64,000 bases of DNA, from positions 2,170,001 through 2,234,000 of the forward strand of contig OZ241886.1 of NCBI GenBank assembly GCA_965203375.1, written 5' to 3'. Below, piece after piece: positions 33,453 through 42,607 of the stretch. A program made the position numbers and the translations under genes. Source of the DNA: CATQHS01 sp965203375. GTDB taxonomy: Bacteria > Actinomycetota > Acidimicrobiia > Acidimicrobiales > Aldehydirespiratoraceae. The notes under the pieces were generated by a model that searched no databases, had not been told where the DNA came from, and worked only from the letters and a program-made list of their open reading frames with translations. Within the stretch, counting starts at the first letter, position 1. Each line of letters starts with the position of its first letter.

Positions 33453-35192
33453 CTAGCCTTCGGTCTCCTCGAGGATCTCGCCCAGTCTCACCACGTCGTC
33501 CTCGGTGACGACCCCCACGAAGCCGGCGTCGTCGTCGGTGACGGCCAGCAGGTCGAGGTCGGCTCTTTCCATGGCCACCACCGCGTCGCGTATGGTCCAC
33601 GACGGGCGGGCGGTGGGCGCGTCGGTGGCCATCAGCGAGGCCACCGTGGTGGCGTCCCAGTCGTCCCGGTCCACCGACGACAGGTCGGCGAGCTGGACCA
33701 GGCCCAGGTAGCGGCTGCCCGACACCACCGGCACGATCCGCTCCCGGCGGCCCAGCACGTGCATGTACACGAACTCCGACACGGTGGCGTCGGGGGGCAC
33801 GGTCAGCACGTCGGTGATCAGCACCGAGCTCAGCGGCATGGTGAACCGGTGCTCGAGGTGGCCCAGCCGCTCCGACCGCTGGTGCTCGGCCACCGACGAC
33901 GGCCCGGCCACCACCTGGCTGACCGCCGCGGCCACCAGCGCCGGGACGATGAAGGCCCCGACCCCGCCGGTGGACTCGGCCACGAACATCACCGCGGCGA
34001 TCGGCACCCGGTAACCGGCGCCGAGGAAGGCGGCCAGGCCCAGGGTGGGGTAGAGGCCGGTCACGTCTTGGCCCAGGACCTCGCCCACGAACTCCCCGAC
34101 GATGAACCCCAGGGTGGCCAGGGGGATGAACAGCCCGCCGACCCCGCCGCCCACCAGGGTGGCCAGGGTGGCCGCGATCCGCATCCCGAACAGCAGGGCG
34201 ATCAGGCCCAGGCCCTGGTTGTCGACCACCCAGGACATGGCCTGGACGCCGGGGCCGAGGGTGAGCGCCTCGTCGAACACGGCCTCCGACGCCACCGCCA
34301 GGGTGGCCATCACCACGGCGGCGGCCGCCACCCGCTTCGGCCACGACACGCCGATGGCGGTCGCCTTGGCCTTGAGCACCAGCCAGGCGAACACCCGGCC
34401 GCCGAGACCGGCCGCGAGGCCCAGCACCAGCGCCCCGAACAGGTCGCCGATCTGCACTCCCAGCACCGACACCAGGCCCCCTTCGCCGATGAGGACCCCG
34501 CCCTCGCCCGGGAAGGGGACCACCGGGGCGCTGCCCACGATGGCCACGAAGGTGGCGTAGCTGGCCGCCGAGGCGATCAGCGACGGCAGCAGGGCCCGGC
34601 GGGCCACGTCGTCGCGGTAGGGGGCCTCCAGGGCGAAGATCACGCCGGTGGCCGGGGCCTTGAAGACGGCGGCCACCCCGGCCGCGGCCCCGGCGGTGAG
34701 CAGGATGCGGGCCTCGTCGCGGAGGAAGAAGCGGCCCAGCCGCTTGTGCAGGAACAGCCCCAGCGACGAGCCGGCGTAGATGGACGGGCCCTCCAGCCCG
34801 AGCGCCCCGCCGCCCCCGATGGTGGCCACCCCGGCCAGCAGCTTGGCCGGCAGCTCCCGGATGGGGATGCGGGGCTGGCGCTCGTGGTAGGCCCGGACGT
34901 ACTCGTCGGAGGTGGATCTGGTCGTGCCCCGGCCCCCCAGCCGCAGGATGAACCGGGCCGCGACGATGCCGGCCACCGGGGCCAGCATCAGCACGGCCAA
35001 GGGGGCGCCCAGCACCCGCTTCAGCACCACCAGGTCGGCCAGGGTCTCGAAGCCGGCCACCACGACGGCCACCGCCGCCCCGACGAGGGCCGAGGCGGCC
35101 AGCAGCCGGGGATTGCGCGACCGGGTGAGCTTGGTGGCGAGCCGGCGAACGAGTCCGCGCCCCAGATCGGGCGGGCCATGGCTGAACCTCAC
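33453..35192 (-). CDS. CLC-family chloride channel/transporter with C-terminal CBS pair
   Basis: 579 residues: ten or more membrane helices (about 30-435), then two CBS domains (about 450-575; LITDVLTVPPDATVSEFV and DAVVAMERADLDLLAV). The gating-glutamate motif is present as GLEGPS (E134; most relatives have GKEGP), and the anion-binding motif as GGLFIPLATLG. ALEAPYRDD holds an acidic residue near the internal proton-glutamate position. The N-terminal GSGIP motif is not recognisable. It moves Cl- across the inner membrane; channel versus exchanger cannot be decided. GTG 35192 sits 9 nt from a -10 box shared with the divergent small gene. Confidence 0.9.
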   Translation of the reverse strand: MRFSHGPPDLGRGLVRRLATKLTRSRNPRLLAASALVGAAVAVVVAGFETLADLVVLKRVLGAPLAVLMLAPVAGIVAARFILRLGGRGTTRSTSDEYVRAYHERQPRIPIRELPAKLLAGVATIGGGGALGLEGPSIYAGSSLGLFLHKRLGRFFLRDEARILLTAGAAAGVAAVFKAPATGVIFALEAPYRDDVARRALLPSLIASAASYATFVAIVGSAPVVPFPGEGGVLIGEGGLVSVLGVQIGDLFGALVLGLAAGLGGRVFAWLVLKAKATAIGVSWPKRVAAAAVVMATLAVASEAVFDEALTLGPGVQAMSWVVDNQGLGLIALLFGMRIAATLATLVGGGVGGLFIPLATLGFIVGEFVGEVLGQDVTGLYPTLGLAAFLGAGYRVPIAAVMFVAESTGGVGAFIVPALVAAAVSQVVAGPSSVAEHQRSERLGHLEHRFTMPLSSVLITDVLTVPPDATVSEFVYMHVLGRRERIVPVVSGSRYLGLVQLADLSSVDRDDWDATTVASLMATDAPTARPSWTIRDAVVAMERADLDLLAVTDDDAGFVGVVTEDDVVRLGEILEETEG

Positions 35193-35200
35193 GGCGCGGT

Positions 35201-35207
35201 TAGCGTA
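35201..35207. promoter_or_regulatory. Symmetric bidirectional -10 element
   Basis: TAGCGTA reads as TAGCGT on the plus strand and TACGCT on the minus strand. Each -10 ends exactly 9 nt before a GTG: 35216 on plus, 35192 on minus. Both transcripts would be leaderless, so one site could drive both genes. Confidence 0.55.
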
Positions 35208-35215
35208 CCGGCGCG

Positions 35216-35413
35216 GTGGGGCGCCACGATGAGATCCGGGAGCGGCTGGAGGCCATAGGCGAGGAGCTGGCCGACTTGGCCCTGGACCGCCTGCGCCAGT
35301 CGGTAGAGGACGGGTGCGACCGGCCCCCGCCCGCCGAGAAGCGGCTCACCCAGGCCCGCCGGGCGGTGGAGAGGGCGGTCAGCGCCCTGCGCGAGATCGA
35401 CTCGGAGCCCTGA
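35216..35413 (+). CDS. Small helical protein, unknown function
   Basis: 65 residues, almost entirely amphipathic helix: HDEIRERLEAIGEELADLAL then an Arg/Ala-rich second helix (KRLTQARRAVERAVSALREI). Its composition and heptads suggest a helical hairpin. Similar short proteins occur in actinobacteria but I know no function. GTG 35216 is set by the bidirectional -10 element. Its 3' end is echoed 59 bp downstream. Confidence 0.65.
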   Translation: MGRHDEIRERLEAIGEELADLALDRLRQSVEDGCDRPPPAEKRLTQARRAVERAVSALREIDSEP

Positions 35414-35487
35414 CCGCGGCGGTTGCGCGGGACGCGGGCAGCGCCCTGCGGAGGATCGGCTCTGAGGCTTGACCGCGGCGAGAGAGC
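35380..35487 (+). repeat. 59-bp diverged echo of the small gene 3' end
   Basis: CAGCGCCCTGCG starts at 35380 and 35439. Each is followed by a diverged GAGATCGACTCGGAGCC-type segment and TGACCGCGGCG, the first including the true stop. Confidence 0.75.
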
Positions 35488-35489
35488 GG

Positions 35490-36590
35490 TCAAGCCCCGA
35501 TGCGGTCGGCCAGCACCTCGATCAGCTCGTCGAAGCTCTTCTCGAAGGCGGCCACCCCCTCATCGATGAGCTGGGCCTCCACCTGGTCGAGGTCCACTCC
35601 GACCGCGGCTATTTCGTCGAGGACGGCTCGGGCCTCGTCGATTCCGGCGTCGAGGGTGCGGGCCACGGTGCCGTGGTCCTCGAAGGCCTCCAGGGTGGCC
35701 TCGGGCATGGTGTTCACCGTGGCGAGGCCGATGAGCTCGTCGATGTAGAAGGTGTCGGGGTAGGCCGGGTTCTTGGTGGAGGTGCTGGCCCACAGGATCC
35801 GCTGGGGCCATGCCCCCCGGTCGGCCAGTGCCTCCCAGCGGGGCCCGGTGAACAGCTCGCGGAACCGCCGGTAGGCCAGCTTGGCGTTGGCCACGGCGGC
35901 CTTGCCCCTCAGGGCCAGGGCGGCGTCGGTGCCGATGGCCTCCAGGCGGCGGTCCACCTCGGTGTCGACCCGGGACACGAAGAAAGAGGCCACGCTGGAC
36001 ACCGAGCTCAGGTCGCCCTCGGCCTCCTCCAGCCCGGACAGGAAGGCCTCGGCCACTTCGGCGTAGCGGTCGATGCCGAAGATCAGGGTCACGTTGACGC
36101 TGCGCTTCTCGGAGATCATCTGCCGGATGGGGGCCAGCCCCTCGGCCGTGGCCGGGATCTTCACCAGCAGATTGGGGGCGGCGATCCGGTCGCTGAGCAT
36201 CCGGGCCGCGGCCTCGGTTCCGGCTGAGTCTCGGGCCAGGCCGGGGTCGATCTCCACCGACACGAAGCCGTCGCGCTCCCTCGAGACTTGGTACACCGGC
36301 TGCAGGATCTCCGCGGCCGCGGCGATGTCGGAGGACACCAGCCTCCAGTAGGCGGCGTTGGCGTCGAGTCCGGCGGCCGCGGCTGCGGCGATATCGCGGT
36401 CGTACGCCTCGGACTCGGCGATGGCCTTGCGGAAGATGGACGGGTTCGAGGTGAGGCCCCTCACCCCTCGCTGCACCCATCTCTCCAGCTCGCCGCCGGT
36501 GATCCATCCCCGCCGGATGTTGTCCAGCCAGGGGCTCTGACCCTGTTTCTCCCAGAGATCATGCAATCGGGTCATCGTCCATTGGGTCAT
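35490..36590 (-). CDS. tal: Transaldolase
   Basis: Non-oxidative pentose phosphate enzyme that moves a dihydroxyacetone unit between sugar phosphates. 366 residues, the length of the long actinobacterial form. Motifs: GLTSNPSIFRKAI near the N-terminus, LLVKIPATAEGL with the Schiff-base lysine, VNVTLIFG, and ILWASTSTKNPAYPDTFYI. ATG 36590 overlaps the tkt stop (ATGA). A 15-bp echo gives a second ATG at 36575 starting MTRLHDLWEKQGQSP, which fits the family start better, so either may be used. It is the last gene of a four-gene operon with tkt. Confidence 0.94.
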   Translation of the reverse strand: MTQWTMTRLHDLWEKQGQSPWLDNIRRGWITGGELERWVQRGVRGLTSNPSIFRKAIAESEAYDRDIAAAAAAGLDANAAYWRLVSSDIAAAAEILQPVYQVSRERDGFVSVEIDPGLARDSAGTEAAARMLSDRIAAPNLLVKIPATAEGLAPIRQMISEKRSVNVTLIFGIDRYAEVAEAFLSGLEEAEGDLSSVSSVASFFVSRVDTEVDRRLEAIGTDAALALRGKAAVANAKLAYRRFRELFTGPRWEALADRGAWPQRILWASTSTKNPAYPDTFYIDELIGLATVNTMPEATLEAFEDHGTVARTLDAGIDEARAVLDEIAAVGVDLDQVEAQLIDEGVAAFEKSFDELIEVLADRIGA

Positions 36591-38608
36591 CGTCCGCCCC
36601 TTGGATCGCCTTCGAGGAGGGCCCGGGCCCTCTCGGCCACGTTGGCGGCCGAGATGCCGAGCTTCTCCATGACGGTAGCGCCCGGTGCCGAGGCCCCGAA
36701 CCGGTCGATGCCCACCGAGTCGTCAACCCAGCGGCGCCAGCCCATGGTCGAGCCCGCCTCCACCGACAGCGACGGCAGGCCGGGGCCGAGCACCTCGGCC
36801 CGCCGTCCGGGGGGCTGCTCGGCGAACAGCTCCCACGACGGCAGCGACACCACCCGGGCGGCGATCTGGTCGGCGGCCAAGGCGGCGGCGGCGTCGCAGC
36901 AGACCCCGACCTCGCTGCCGGTGCCCACCAGGGTGAGGCGGGCCTCATCCGGGTCGCGCAGGACGTAGCCCCCGGCCTCCACCGACCCGGCGCTGGTGCC
37001 CTCGAGCACCGGCACCTTCTGGCGGGTGAGGATCAGCGCGGTGGGGCCGTCCCGCTCCAAGGCCACCCGCCAGGCCCCCGCCGTCTCGTTGGCGTCGGCG
37101 GGCCGGATCACCCGCAGGCCCGGGATGGCCCGCAGCGAGGCGACGTGCTCTATCGGCTGGTGGGTGGGGCCGTCCTCGCCCACCCCGACCGAGTCGTGGC
37201 TCCAGACGAAGATCACCTTGGCCCGGGCCAGCGCGGCCAGCCGCACCGCGGGCCGCATGTAGTCGGAGAACACCAGGAAGGTGCCCACCACCGGGACGGC
37301 GCCGCCGTGCAGGGCCATGCCGTTGGCCACCGCGCCCATGGCGTGCTCCCGCACCCCGAAGTAGATCTGGCGGCCCCGGCGCTCGGAGGCGGTGAAGGCC
37401 GCGGCGCCGGCGATGGCGGTGCCGGTGTTGCCGGTCAGGTCCGCGCCCCCGGCGGTGAGCCCGGGCACCGCCTCCGCCAGGGCCTGCAGGGAGGCGCTGG
37501 AGGCCTGGCGGGTGGCCACCTGCTGGCCCGGCGGCCAGCTCGGCAGCTTGTCGGCCCAGCCGTCGAGGCCCGCCCCGGCCAGGCAGGCGTCCAACTCGGC
37601 CCGGTCGCCGTCAAAGGCGTCCAGCCGGGACTCCCAGGCCAGCCGGGCCGGGCGGCCCCGGGCCCCGGCCGCCCGGTACATCTCCACCACGTCGCCGGGC
37701 GCGCAGAAGGTCTCGTCGGCGGGGAGCCCCATGAGGGCCTTGGTGGCCGCGATCTCCTCGTCGAACAGGGCATATCCGTGGGCGGCCGGGGTCCCGGCCG
37801 AGTCGGGGGCGGGGGCGGCGATCACCGAGCGGATGGGGATCAGCGACGGCCGCTCGGCCATCTCGGCGGCCCGGCGGGCCGCGGCCTCGATGGCGTCGAG
37901 GTCGTCGGGTTCGGGGCCCGGGTCCTCCACGTGCCAGCCGTAGGCCCGGAAGCGGGCCGGGGCGTCGTCGGACAGGGCCAGGCCGGTCGGCCCGTCGATG
38001 GTGACGCGGTTGTCGTCGTAGAAGACGACTAGGCGACCCAGGCCCAGGTGCCCGGCCAGCGAGGCCGCCTCGTGGCTGACGCCCTCGCACAGGTCGCCGT
38101 CGGAGGCGATCACGAAGATCCGGTGGTCGCAGAGCCCGGGCCCGAAGCGGGCCCGCATCTGGGCCTCGGCGATGGCCATGCCCACTCCGTTGGCCAGGCC
38201 CTGGCCCAGGGGCCCGCTGGTGACCTCGACCCCGGGGGTGCAGCCCGCCTCGGGGTGGCCGGGGGTGTTCGAGCCCCACTGGCGGAAGGCCCTCAGGTCG
38301 TCGAGGCTCACCCCGTACCCGGTGAGGTGCAGCATGGCGTACTGGAGGATGGAGGCGTGCCCGGCCGACAGGATGAAGCGGTCCCGGTCGGGCCAGTCCG
38401 GGCGCTGCGGGTCGTATCGCATCACCCTGCTCCACAGGACGTGGGCCAGCGGCGCCAGGGCCATGGCCGTGCCCTGGTGGCCGGAGCGGGCCGCGTGGGG
38501 GGCGTCCATGGCCAGCCCGCGGATCACGCTGATCCCTCGCTGCTCGAGGCCGGCGGCGCCGGCTTCGGCTTCGGCTCGGACAGCTCGCTGGGCGCCGAGG
38601 CCGGTCAC
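36587..38608 (-). CDS. tkt: Transketolase
   Basis: Thiamine-diphosphate enzyme of the pentose phosphate pathway, 673 residues. Seen in order: AGHASILQYAMLHLTGY, SGPLGQGLANGVGMAIAE, the ThDP/Mg motif starting at SDGDLCEGVS with DDNRVTIDG, the Pyr-domain FGVREHAMGAVANG with the catalytic Glu, and SHDSVGVGEDGPTHQPIEH. GTG 38608 overlaps the stop of the FIST gene (GTGA), so the genes are co-translated. The first 25 residues are Ala/Glu-rich before the family start. Confidence 0.95.
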   Translation of the reverse strand: MTGLGAQRAVRAEAEAGAAGLEQRGISVIRGLAMDAPHAARSGHQGTAMALAPLAHVLWSRVMRYDPQRPDWPDRDRFILSAGHASILQYAMLHLTGYGVSLDDLRAFRQWGSNTPGHPEAGCTPGVEVTSGPLGQGLANGVGMAIAEAQMRARFGPGLCDHRIFVIASDGDLCEGVSHEAASLAGHLGLGRLVVFYDDNRVTIDGPTGLALSDDAPARFRAYGWHVEDPGPEPDDLDAIEAAARRAAEMAERPSLIPIRSVIAAPAPDSAGTPAAHGYALFDEEIAATKALMGLPADETFCAPGDVVEMYRAAGARGRPARLAWESRLDAFDGDRAELDACLAGAGLDGWADKLPSWPPGQQVATRQASSASLQALAEAVPGLTAGGADLTGNTGTAIAGAAAFTASERRGRQIYFGVREHAMGAVANGMALHGGAVPVVGTFLVFSDYMRPAVRLAALARAKVIFVWSHDSVGVGEDGPTHQPIEHVASLRAIPGLRVIRPADANETAGAWRVALERDGPTALILTRQKVPVLEGTSAGSVEAGGYVLRDPDEARLTLVGTGSEVGVCCDAAAALAADQIAARVVSLPSWELFAEQPPGRRAEVLGPGLPSLSVEAGSTMGWRRWVDDSVGIDRFGASAPGATVMEKLGISAANVAERARALLEGDPRGGR

Positions 38609-39792
38609 GGCTCCTCCCCGTCGTCGTCACCGTCAGCGTCTTCCCCGGAGTCGAACAGCAGCACCGAGGCGGTGAAGCCGTGGACGTGGTTGCGGCCGGC
38701 CACCGGCCCCATCTCGCCCGCGCAGAACATGCCGGCCACGGCCCCGCCGCCGGTGGCCTCATGCACCAGGGCGGCGTCGTGGTGGGGCTCGCCGAACAGG
38801 TTCACGCCCCGGCCGTTGCAGGTGAACACCAGGGCCCCGGCCCCGCCGGCGTCGGCCAGCATGGCCCGGAGGTCGGCGTCGGCGGTGGTCCGGTCCCGCA
38901 CGTGGTACTGCAGCGTCGACCCCACCGGCGCCACCCCGCCGATGGCCACCGCCCCGGTGGACCGGTCGGCGCCCAGGACGCTGCGGATGAGGAAGTCGTT
39001 GGGCCCGAAGGAGTCCCGGTGCTCGTCGATCACCATCCCTATGTGCAGGCCCCGGCTCAGCAGCTCCCGCTCGCCGGGCTCGGCCGCCCGCACCAAGTCG
39101 ACCAGCCTGACCAGGGCCGGGCGGCCGCCGAGCTCGCCCACCACGTTGCCCTCCGAGGCGGTGACGGTGTAGGGGGCGCCCACCGGCCGGCACCCCTGCG
39201 ACACCACGAACCGGCGGCCCACCCCGGCGGGGAGCAGGACGCCCGCCGCGCCGTCGGAGAAGACGTCGCCGTCGAGGGCCAGCCGGTTCGACCCCGGCCC
39301 CCCGGCGGAGGCCAGGCCCCCGATGATGCGAAGCCCGGGGTAGCGCTCGGCGGCGTGGTCCATCAGGTCGTCGGCCGGGAACGTGTAGGGGTCGGCCGTC
39401 AGCACCAGGGTGCGGTCGGGCCTCGACGCCTCGGCGGGCATGCCCACCAGCTCGGCGCCGTCGGGGGTGGTCACCGCCTCCAGGCGGACCGGGAGGGCCG
39501 GCTCGGCCCCTTCGAGGGCGGCGGCCCACAACGACACCCCGGCGGTGTCCTCCACCTCGGTCGGGCCCCCGATGACGCTCACCGCGCTGGCGCCGGCCAT
39601 CACCTTGGGCCCCAGCGTCCGGCGGACGGCGGCGGCGATGTCGTCGAAGGCGGCGACGTGGTCGCCCGAAACGAACAGCAGCGCCACCGACGGCAGCAGG
39701 CCGGCCTGTTCGATCACCTCGCCGATGACCGCGCCGGCCGCCTCCGCCGGCGCCGGGTGGGTGGAGACGGCCGCCCCGTACCGAGCCTTCAC
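38605..39792 (-). CDS. FIST N/C domain sensor protein
   Basis: 395 residues with the FIST arrangement: an N-terminal FIST_N domain (KARYGAAVSTHPAPAEAAG; ALLFVSGDHVAAFDDIAAAV; IIGGLASAGGPG; QGCRPVGAPYTVTASEGN) and a C-terminal FIST_C domain (LIRSVLGAD; ALVFTCNGRGVNLFG; GMFCAGEMGPVAGRNHVHG). FIST proteins are thought to bind small ligands such as amino acids; the ligand here is unknown. GTG 39792 overlaps the stop of the upstream gene (GTGA). A long in-frame extension to 40050 only shadows that gene. Confidence 0.88.
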   Translation of the reverse strand: MKARYGAAVSTHPAPAEAAGAVIGEVIEQAGLLPSVALLFVSGDHVAAFDDIAAAVRRTLGPKVMAGASAVSVIGGPTEVEDTAGVSLWAAALEGAEPALPVRLEAVTTPDGAELVGMPAEASRPDRTLVLTADPYTFPADDLMDHAAERYPGLRIIGGLASAGGPGSNRLALDGDVFSDGAAGVLLPAGVGRRFVVSQGCRPVGAPYTVTASEGNVVGELGGRPALVRLVDLVRAAEPGERELLSRGLHIGMVIDEHRDSFGPNDFLIRSVLGADRSTGAVAIGGVAPVGSTLQYHVRDRTTADADLRAMLADAGGAGALVFTCNGRGVNLFGEPHHDAALVHEATGGGAVAGMFCAGEMGPVAGRNHVHGFTASVLLFDSGEDADGDDDGEEP

Positions 39793-40175
39793 CCGACCGG
39801 CGGCAGCAGCGTGTAGGGCACGGTGACCACCGGGCCGTCGTCGATCCGGCACCGGGCCTCGACGGTTCCGTAGTCGTCGAACTCCATCTCGGCCCGGACC
39901 AGCCGGTAGTTGAACTTGCCCGGATCGACCTGCAGGGGCTGGACGTTGCGGGCGATGCGCTCGTCGCCCCGGTGGTAGACCACCTCCAGCGCGCCCCGGC
40001 CCGGCTCGTCGGGGGGGCACCGGACGATCACCACCAAGTGGGGGGCCCACACCAGCGGCGCCGGCGAGGGCGCGGCGGCCGAGAACTGGACGCCGGTAAG
40101 GTCGATGCGGGTGGAGGGTCCGGGGACCGGCCGGAGCTCGATGTCGTCGATGAACAGAGCGGCCACGATGTCCAT
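39789..40175 (-). CDS. Conserved-looking beta-rich protein, unknown function
   Basis: 128 residues, no signal or membrane segment, alternating hydrophobic strands suggestive of a beta sandwich (HLVVIVRCPPDEPG, ALEVVYHRGDERIA). I recognise no family. It opens the operon with the FIST protein, tkt and tal, each overlapping by 4 nt. ATG 40175 has a TATGTT box 6 nt upstream. Confidence 0.65.
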   Translation of the reverse strand: MDIVAALFIDDIELRPVPGPSTRIDLTGVQFSAAAPSPAPLVWAPHLVVIVRCPPDEPGRGALEVVYHRGDERIARNVQPLQVDPGKFNYRLVRAEMEFDDYGTVEARCRIDDGPVVTVPYTLLPPVG

Positions 40176-40181
40176 CCCCCG

Positions 40182-40187
40182 AACATA
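40182..40187 (-). promoter_or_regulatory. -10 box of the FIST-tkt-tal operon (leaderless)
   Basis: TATGTT on the minus strand ends 6 nt before ATG 40175. Confidence 0.5.
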
Positions 40188-40248
40188 GCCAGGATGCCCC
40201 GCCGAGGCGCGGAACGCCGGGCGGCGCGCCCCGGGCGCTTCATGCCCC

Positions 40249-40254
40249 TACGAT
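40249..40254 (+). promoter_or_regulatory. -10 box of dacB (leaderless)
   Basis: TACGAT ends 6 nt before GTG 40261. Confidence 0.5.
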
Positions 40255-40260
40255 GCAGGG

Positions 40261-41847
40261 GTGTTTCGCCGTCTGGTGATCCCGGTGCTGCTGCTCGGCT
40301 TCGCCGTCTTCGCATACATACAGGCCGGATCCACCGACACCGGCTCGGAGGTCGAGTGGGCCGCCTACACGGGGCCGCCCGAGCGGGTGGTGACCACGCC
40401 GCTGCTCAGCGCCCGGCGGATGCCGGAGTGGCTGATGTCCGACATCACCGACCGGAGGCTGGCCTCGGCCGTCGCCGGGGTGGCGTCGGTCCCCTCGGCC
40501 CCGGCCCGCACCTGCGTGGTGGCCTACCGCGGCGACGAGCCGGTGACCGTGATCCGGGGCGACGAGCCGCTGGTGCCGGCGTCGCTCAACAAGATCCTCA
40601 CCGCCGCGGTCATCTTGGATCTGGCCGAGCTCGACGACACCTACGTCACCGAGGTGTTCATCACCAACGAGGCCAGGGACTCGATAGCCGACGGGGTGCT
40701 GGAGGGCGACCTGTACCTGGTCGGCGGCGGCGACCCGGTGTTATCGACGCCCGACTACATCGGCCGCTGGGAAGAGCCCCGGGCCCACACCGACATCACC
40801 GCCCTGGCCGAGCAGGTGGCGGCCGAGCTCACCCGGCTCGGGGTCGACGACATCAGGGGCGGGGTGGTGGCCGACGAGTCCCGCTACCCCGAGGAGGAGC
40901 GCGACTACAGCCGCGAGTTGCCGGACGCCGGCCTGGCCGACGATGAGGCCGGCGACGGCGACGCCGCCGGAGACGAGGCGCTCGAACCGATCTGGAAGCC
41001 GTCCTTCGTCTCGGCGAACCAGGCCGGGCCCCTGTCGGCCCTGCTGGTGAACGACGGCTACGTCTCCTACCCGGACGAGCCGAACCGCCGGGCCAACGTG
41101 AGGGCCGAGGACCCGGCCCGCCAGGCCGTCGAGCTCTTCGACGACCTGCTCGAGGCCCGCGAGTTCCGCATCCGCAGCCGGACCAGCAAGGGCACCGCCC
41201 CCCAGATCCCCGACGAGCGCACCTCCCTGGGCCGGGTGGAGTCGCCCCCCCTGCGGGAGATCGTCGCCCGCATGCTCGCCTACTCCGACAACACCATCGC
41301 CGAGATGCTGCTCAAAGAGATCGGGATCAGGTCGGGGCTCGACTCGTCCCGGGCGTCCGCGGTGTTCGGGGTCTACGGGATGCTGCAGGAGTTCGGCTCG
41401 CTGGATGAGATCGTGATCAGCGACGGCTCGGGCCTGTCCTCCTACAACCGGATCACCTGCACCCTGGTCGCCGAGGTGCTGCGCCGGGCCGGGCCGGACT
41501 CGGCCCTGGTGGAGAGCCTGGCCGAGGTGGGCCAGAGCGGAACCCTGAGCGACTGCCTCCGCCGCAACCCGGCCGTGACCGGAAGGGTCCGGGCCAAGAC
41601 CGGGACCCTCAACGACGTGACCGCCCTGGCCGGGGTCACCGAGACCGCGGTGGGCGACGTGATCACCTTCGCCATGATCGCCAACGGCGAAGCCGTCGGC
41701 GCCCTCGGACTGTGCAACGACCTCCAGCGAGCCATCATCACCGCCACCACCGGCCATCCCTACGACGACGGTGCCGACAAGGTGGTCCCGAAGCCGGCCC
41801 GGGCCCCGGACCCCCCGGCGCCGGACGAACCCGACCCGGCCGGGTGA
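40261..41847 (+). CDS. dacB: D-alanyl-D-alanine carboxypeptidase/endopeptidase (PBP4 class)
   Basis: Extracytoplasmic peptidoglycan hydrolase of 528 residues. A single N-terminal helix (VIPVLLLGFAVFAYI) serves as signal or anchor. Penicillin-binding motifs: S108-LN-K111, S342-D-N344 and K446-T-G448. The large insertion between the first two motifs (about 130-330) is the PBP4 (S13) hallmark and includes an Asp/Glu/Ala-rich loop near 225-240. The Pro/Asp-rich tail is disordered. GTG 40261 is set by the -10 box 6 nt upstream. Confidence 0.92.
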   Translation: MFRRLVIPVLLLGFAVFAYIQAGSTDTGSEVEWAAYTGPPERVVTTPLLSARRMPEWLMSDITDRRLASAVAGVASVPSAPARTCVVAYRGDEPVTVIRGDEPLVPASLNKILTAAVILDLAELDDTYVTEVFITNEARDSIADGVLEGDLYLVGGGDPVLSTPDYIGRWEEPRAHTDITALAEQVAAELTRLGVDDIRGGVVADESRYPEEERDYSRELPDAGLADDEAGDGDAAGDEALEPIWKPSFVSANQAGPLSALLVNDGYVSYPDEPNRRANVRAEDPARQAVELFDDLLEAREFRIRSRTSKGTAPQIPDERTSLGRVESPPLREIVARMLAYSDNTIAEMLLKEIGIRSGLDSSRASAVFGVYGMLQEFGSLDEIVISDGSGLSSYNRITCTLVAEVLRRAGPDSALVESLAEVGQSGTLSDCLRRNPAVTGRVRAKTGTLNDVTALAGVTETAVGDVITFAMIANGEAVGALGLCNDLQRAIITATTGHPYDDGADKVVPKPARAPDPPAPDEPDPAG

Positions 41848-41880
41848 CCTGACCGCCGGCCCGAGGCCAGAGACACGACA

Positions 41881-42519
41881 GTGACGGCTGTGACCCCCAT
41901 GTTCCCGCTGGGGATGGTGCTGCTGCCGGGGTCGCCGCTGGGGTTGCGGGTGTTCGAGCCCCGCTACCTGACCATGCTCGAGGAGGTGCTGGCCGGTGAC
42001 GGCGCCTTCGGAGTGGTCTTGATCGAGCGGGGCAGCGAGGTCGGCGGCGGCGACGTCCGCTGCGACATAGGGACCATGGCCCGGGTGGTCGAGGCCTCTC
42101 CCATCGGCGGGGGCCAGTGGGGGATCGCGGCCGCCGGAACCGACCGCATCCGAGTGCGGCGCTGGCTGGAGGACGACCCCTATCCCCGGGCGGAGGTGGA
42201 GGACTGGCCCGACGAGGACGACGCCGAGCCCTCGCCCGAGACCCTGGGCATGACGGCCGAACTGGCCGCACTGGTGGGGGAGGCCCGGGCCCTGATGGCC
42301 CAGGTCCACGGGCTGCCGGGGCCCCGGCCGGTGGAGCTGGGCCATCAGGGCCCGGGCCAGACCGCCTACTCGGCCGCGGCCGCCGCCCCCATCGGCCCGC
42401 TGGACCGCTTCGCCGTGCTCGGGGCCCCGACCGCGGCGGCCCGAGCCGAGTTGGTCCACCGCCTGGTGTCCGAGCAGATCGAGCTGCTGCGGGGCCGCGT
42501 GGGGATGAGCGGGGGATGA
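41881..42519 (+). CDS. LON substrate-binding-domain protein
   Basis: 212 residues resembling the isolated N-terminal domain of Lon protease: MFPLGMVLLPGSPLGLRVFEPRYLTMLEEVL, a double-psi-type strand region (FGVVLIERGSEVGGGD, IGTMARVVEASP) and C-terminal helices. There is no ATPase or protease part, as in stand-alone LON-domain proteins of actinobacteria. Its target is unknown. It lies 33 bp after dacB in the same direction. Confidence 0.88.
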   Translation: MTAVTPMFPLGMVLLPGSPLGLRVFEPRYLTMLEEVLAGDGAFGVVLIERGSEVGGGDVRCDIGTMARVVEASPIGGGQWGIAAAGTDRIRVRRWLEDDPYPRAEVEDWPDEDDAEPSPETLGMTAELAALVGEARALMAQVHGLPGPRPVELGHQGPGQTAYSAAAAAPIGPLDRFAVLGAPTAAARAELVHRLVSEQIELLRGRVGMSGG

Positions 42520-42580
42520 GCGTCCGCCGGGATGTGCGGGCCGGCGGAGACCGCGGGGACGCGCGGGAACGAGCGGGGGT

Positions 42581-42586
42581 TAGGGT
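42581..42586 (+). promoter_or_regulatory. -10 box upstream of the small membrane gene pair
   Basis: TAGGGT, 21 nt before GTG 42608, with an AGGAGGGG ribosome site between. Confidence 0.4.
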
Positions 42587-42607
42587 GTCAGACGGCAGGA
42601 GGGGTGC

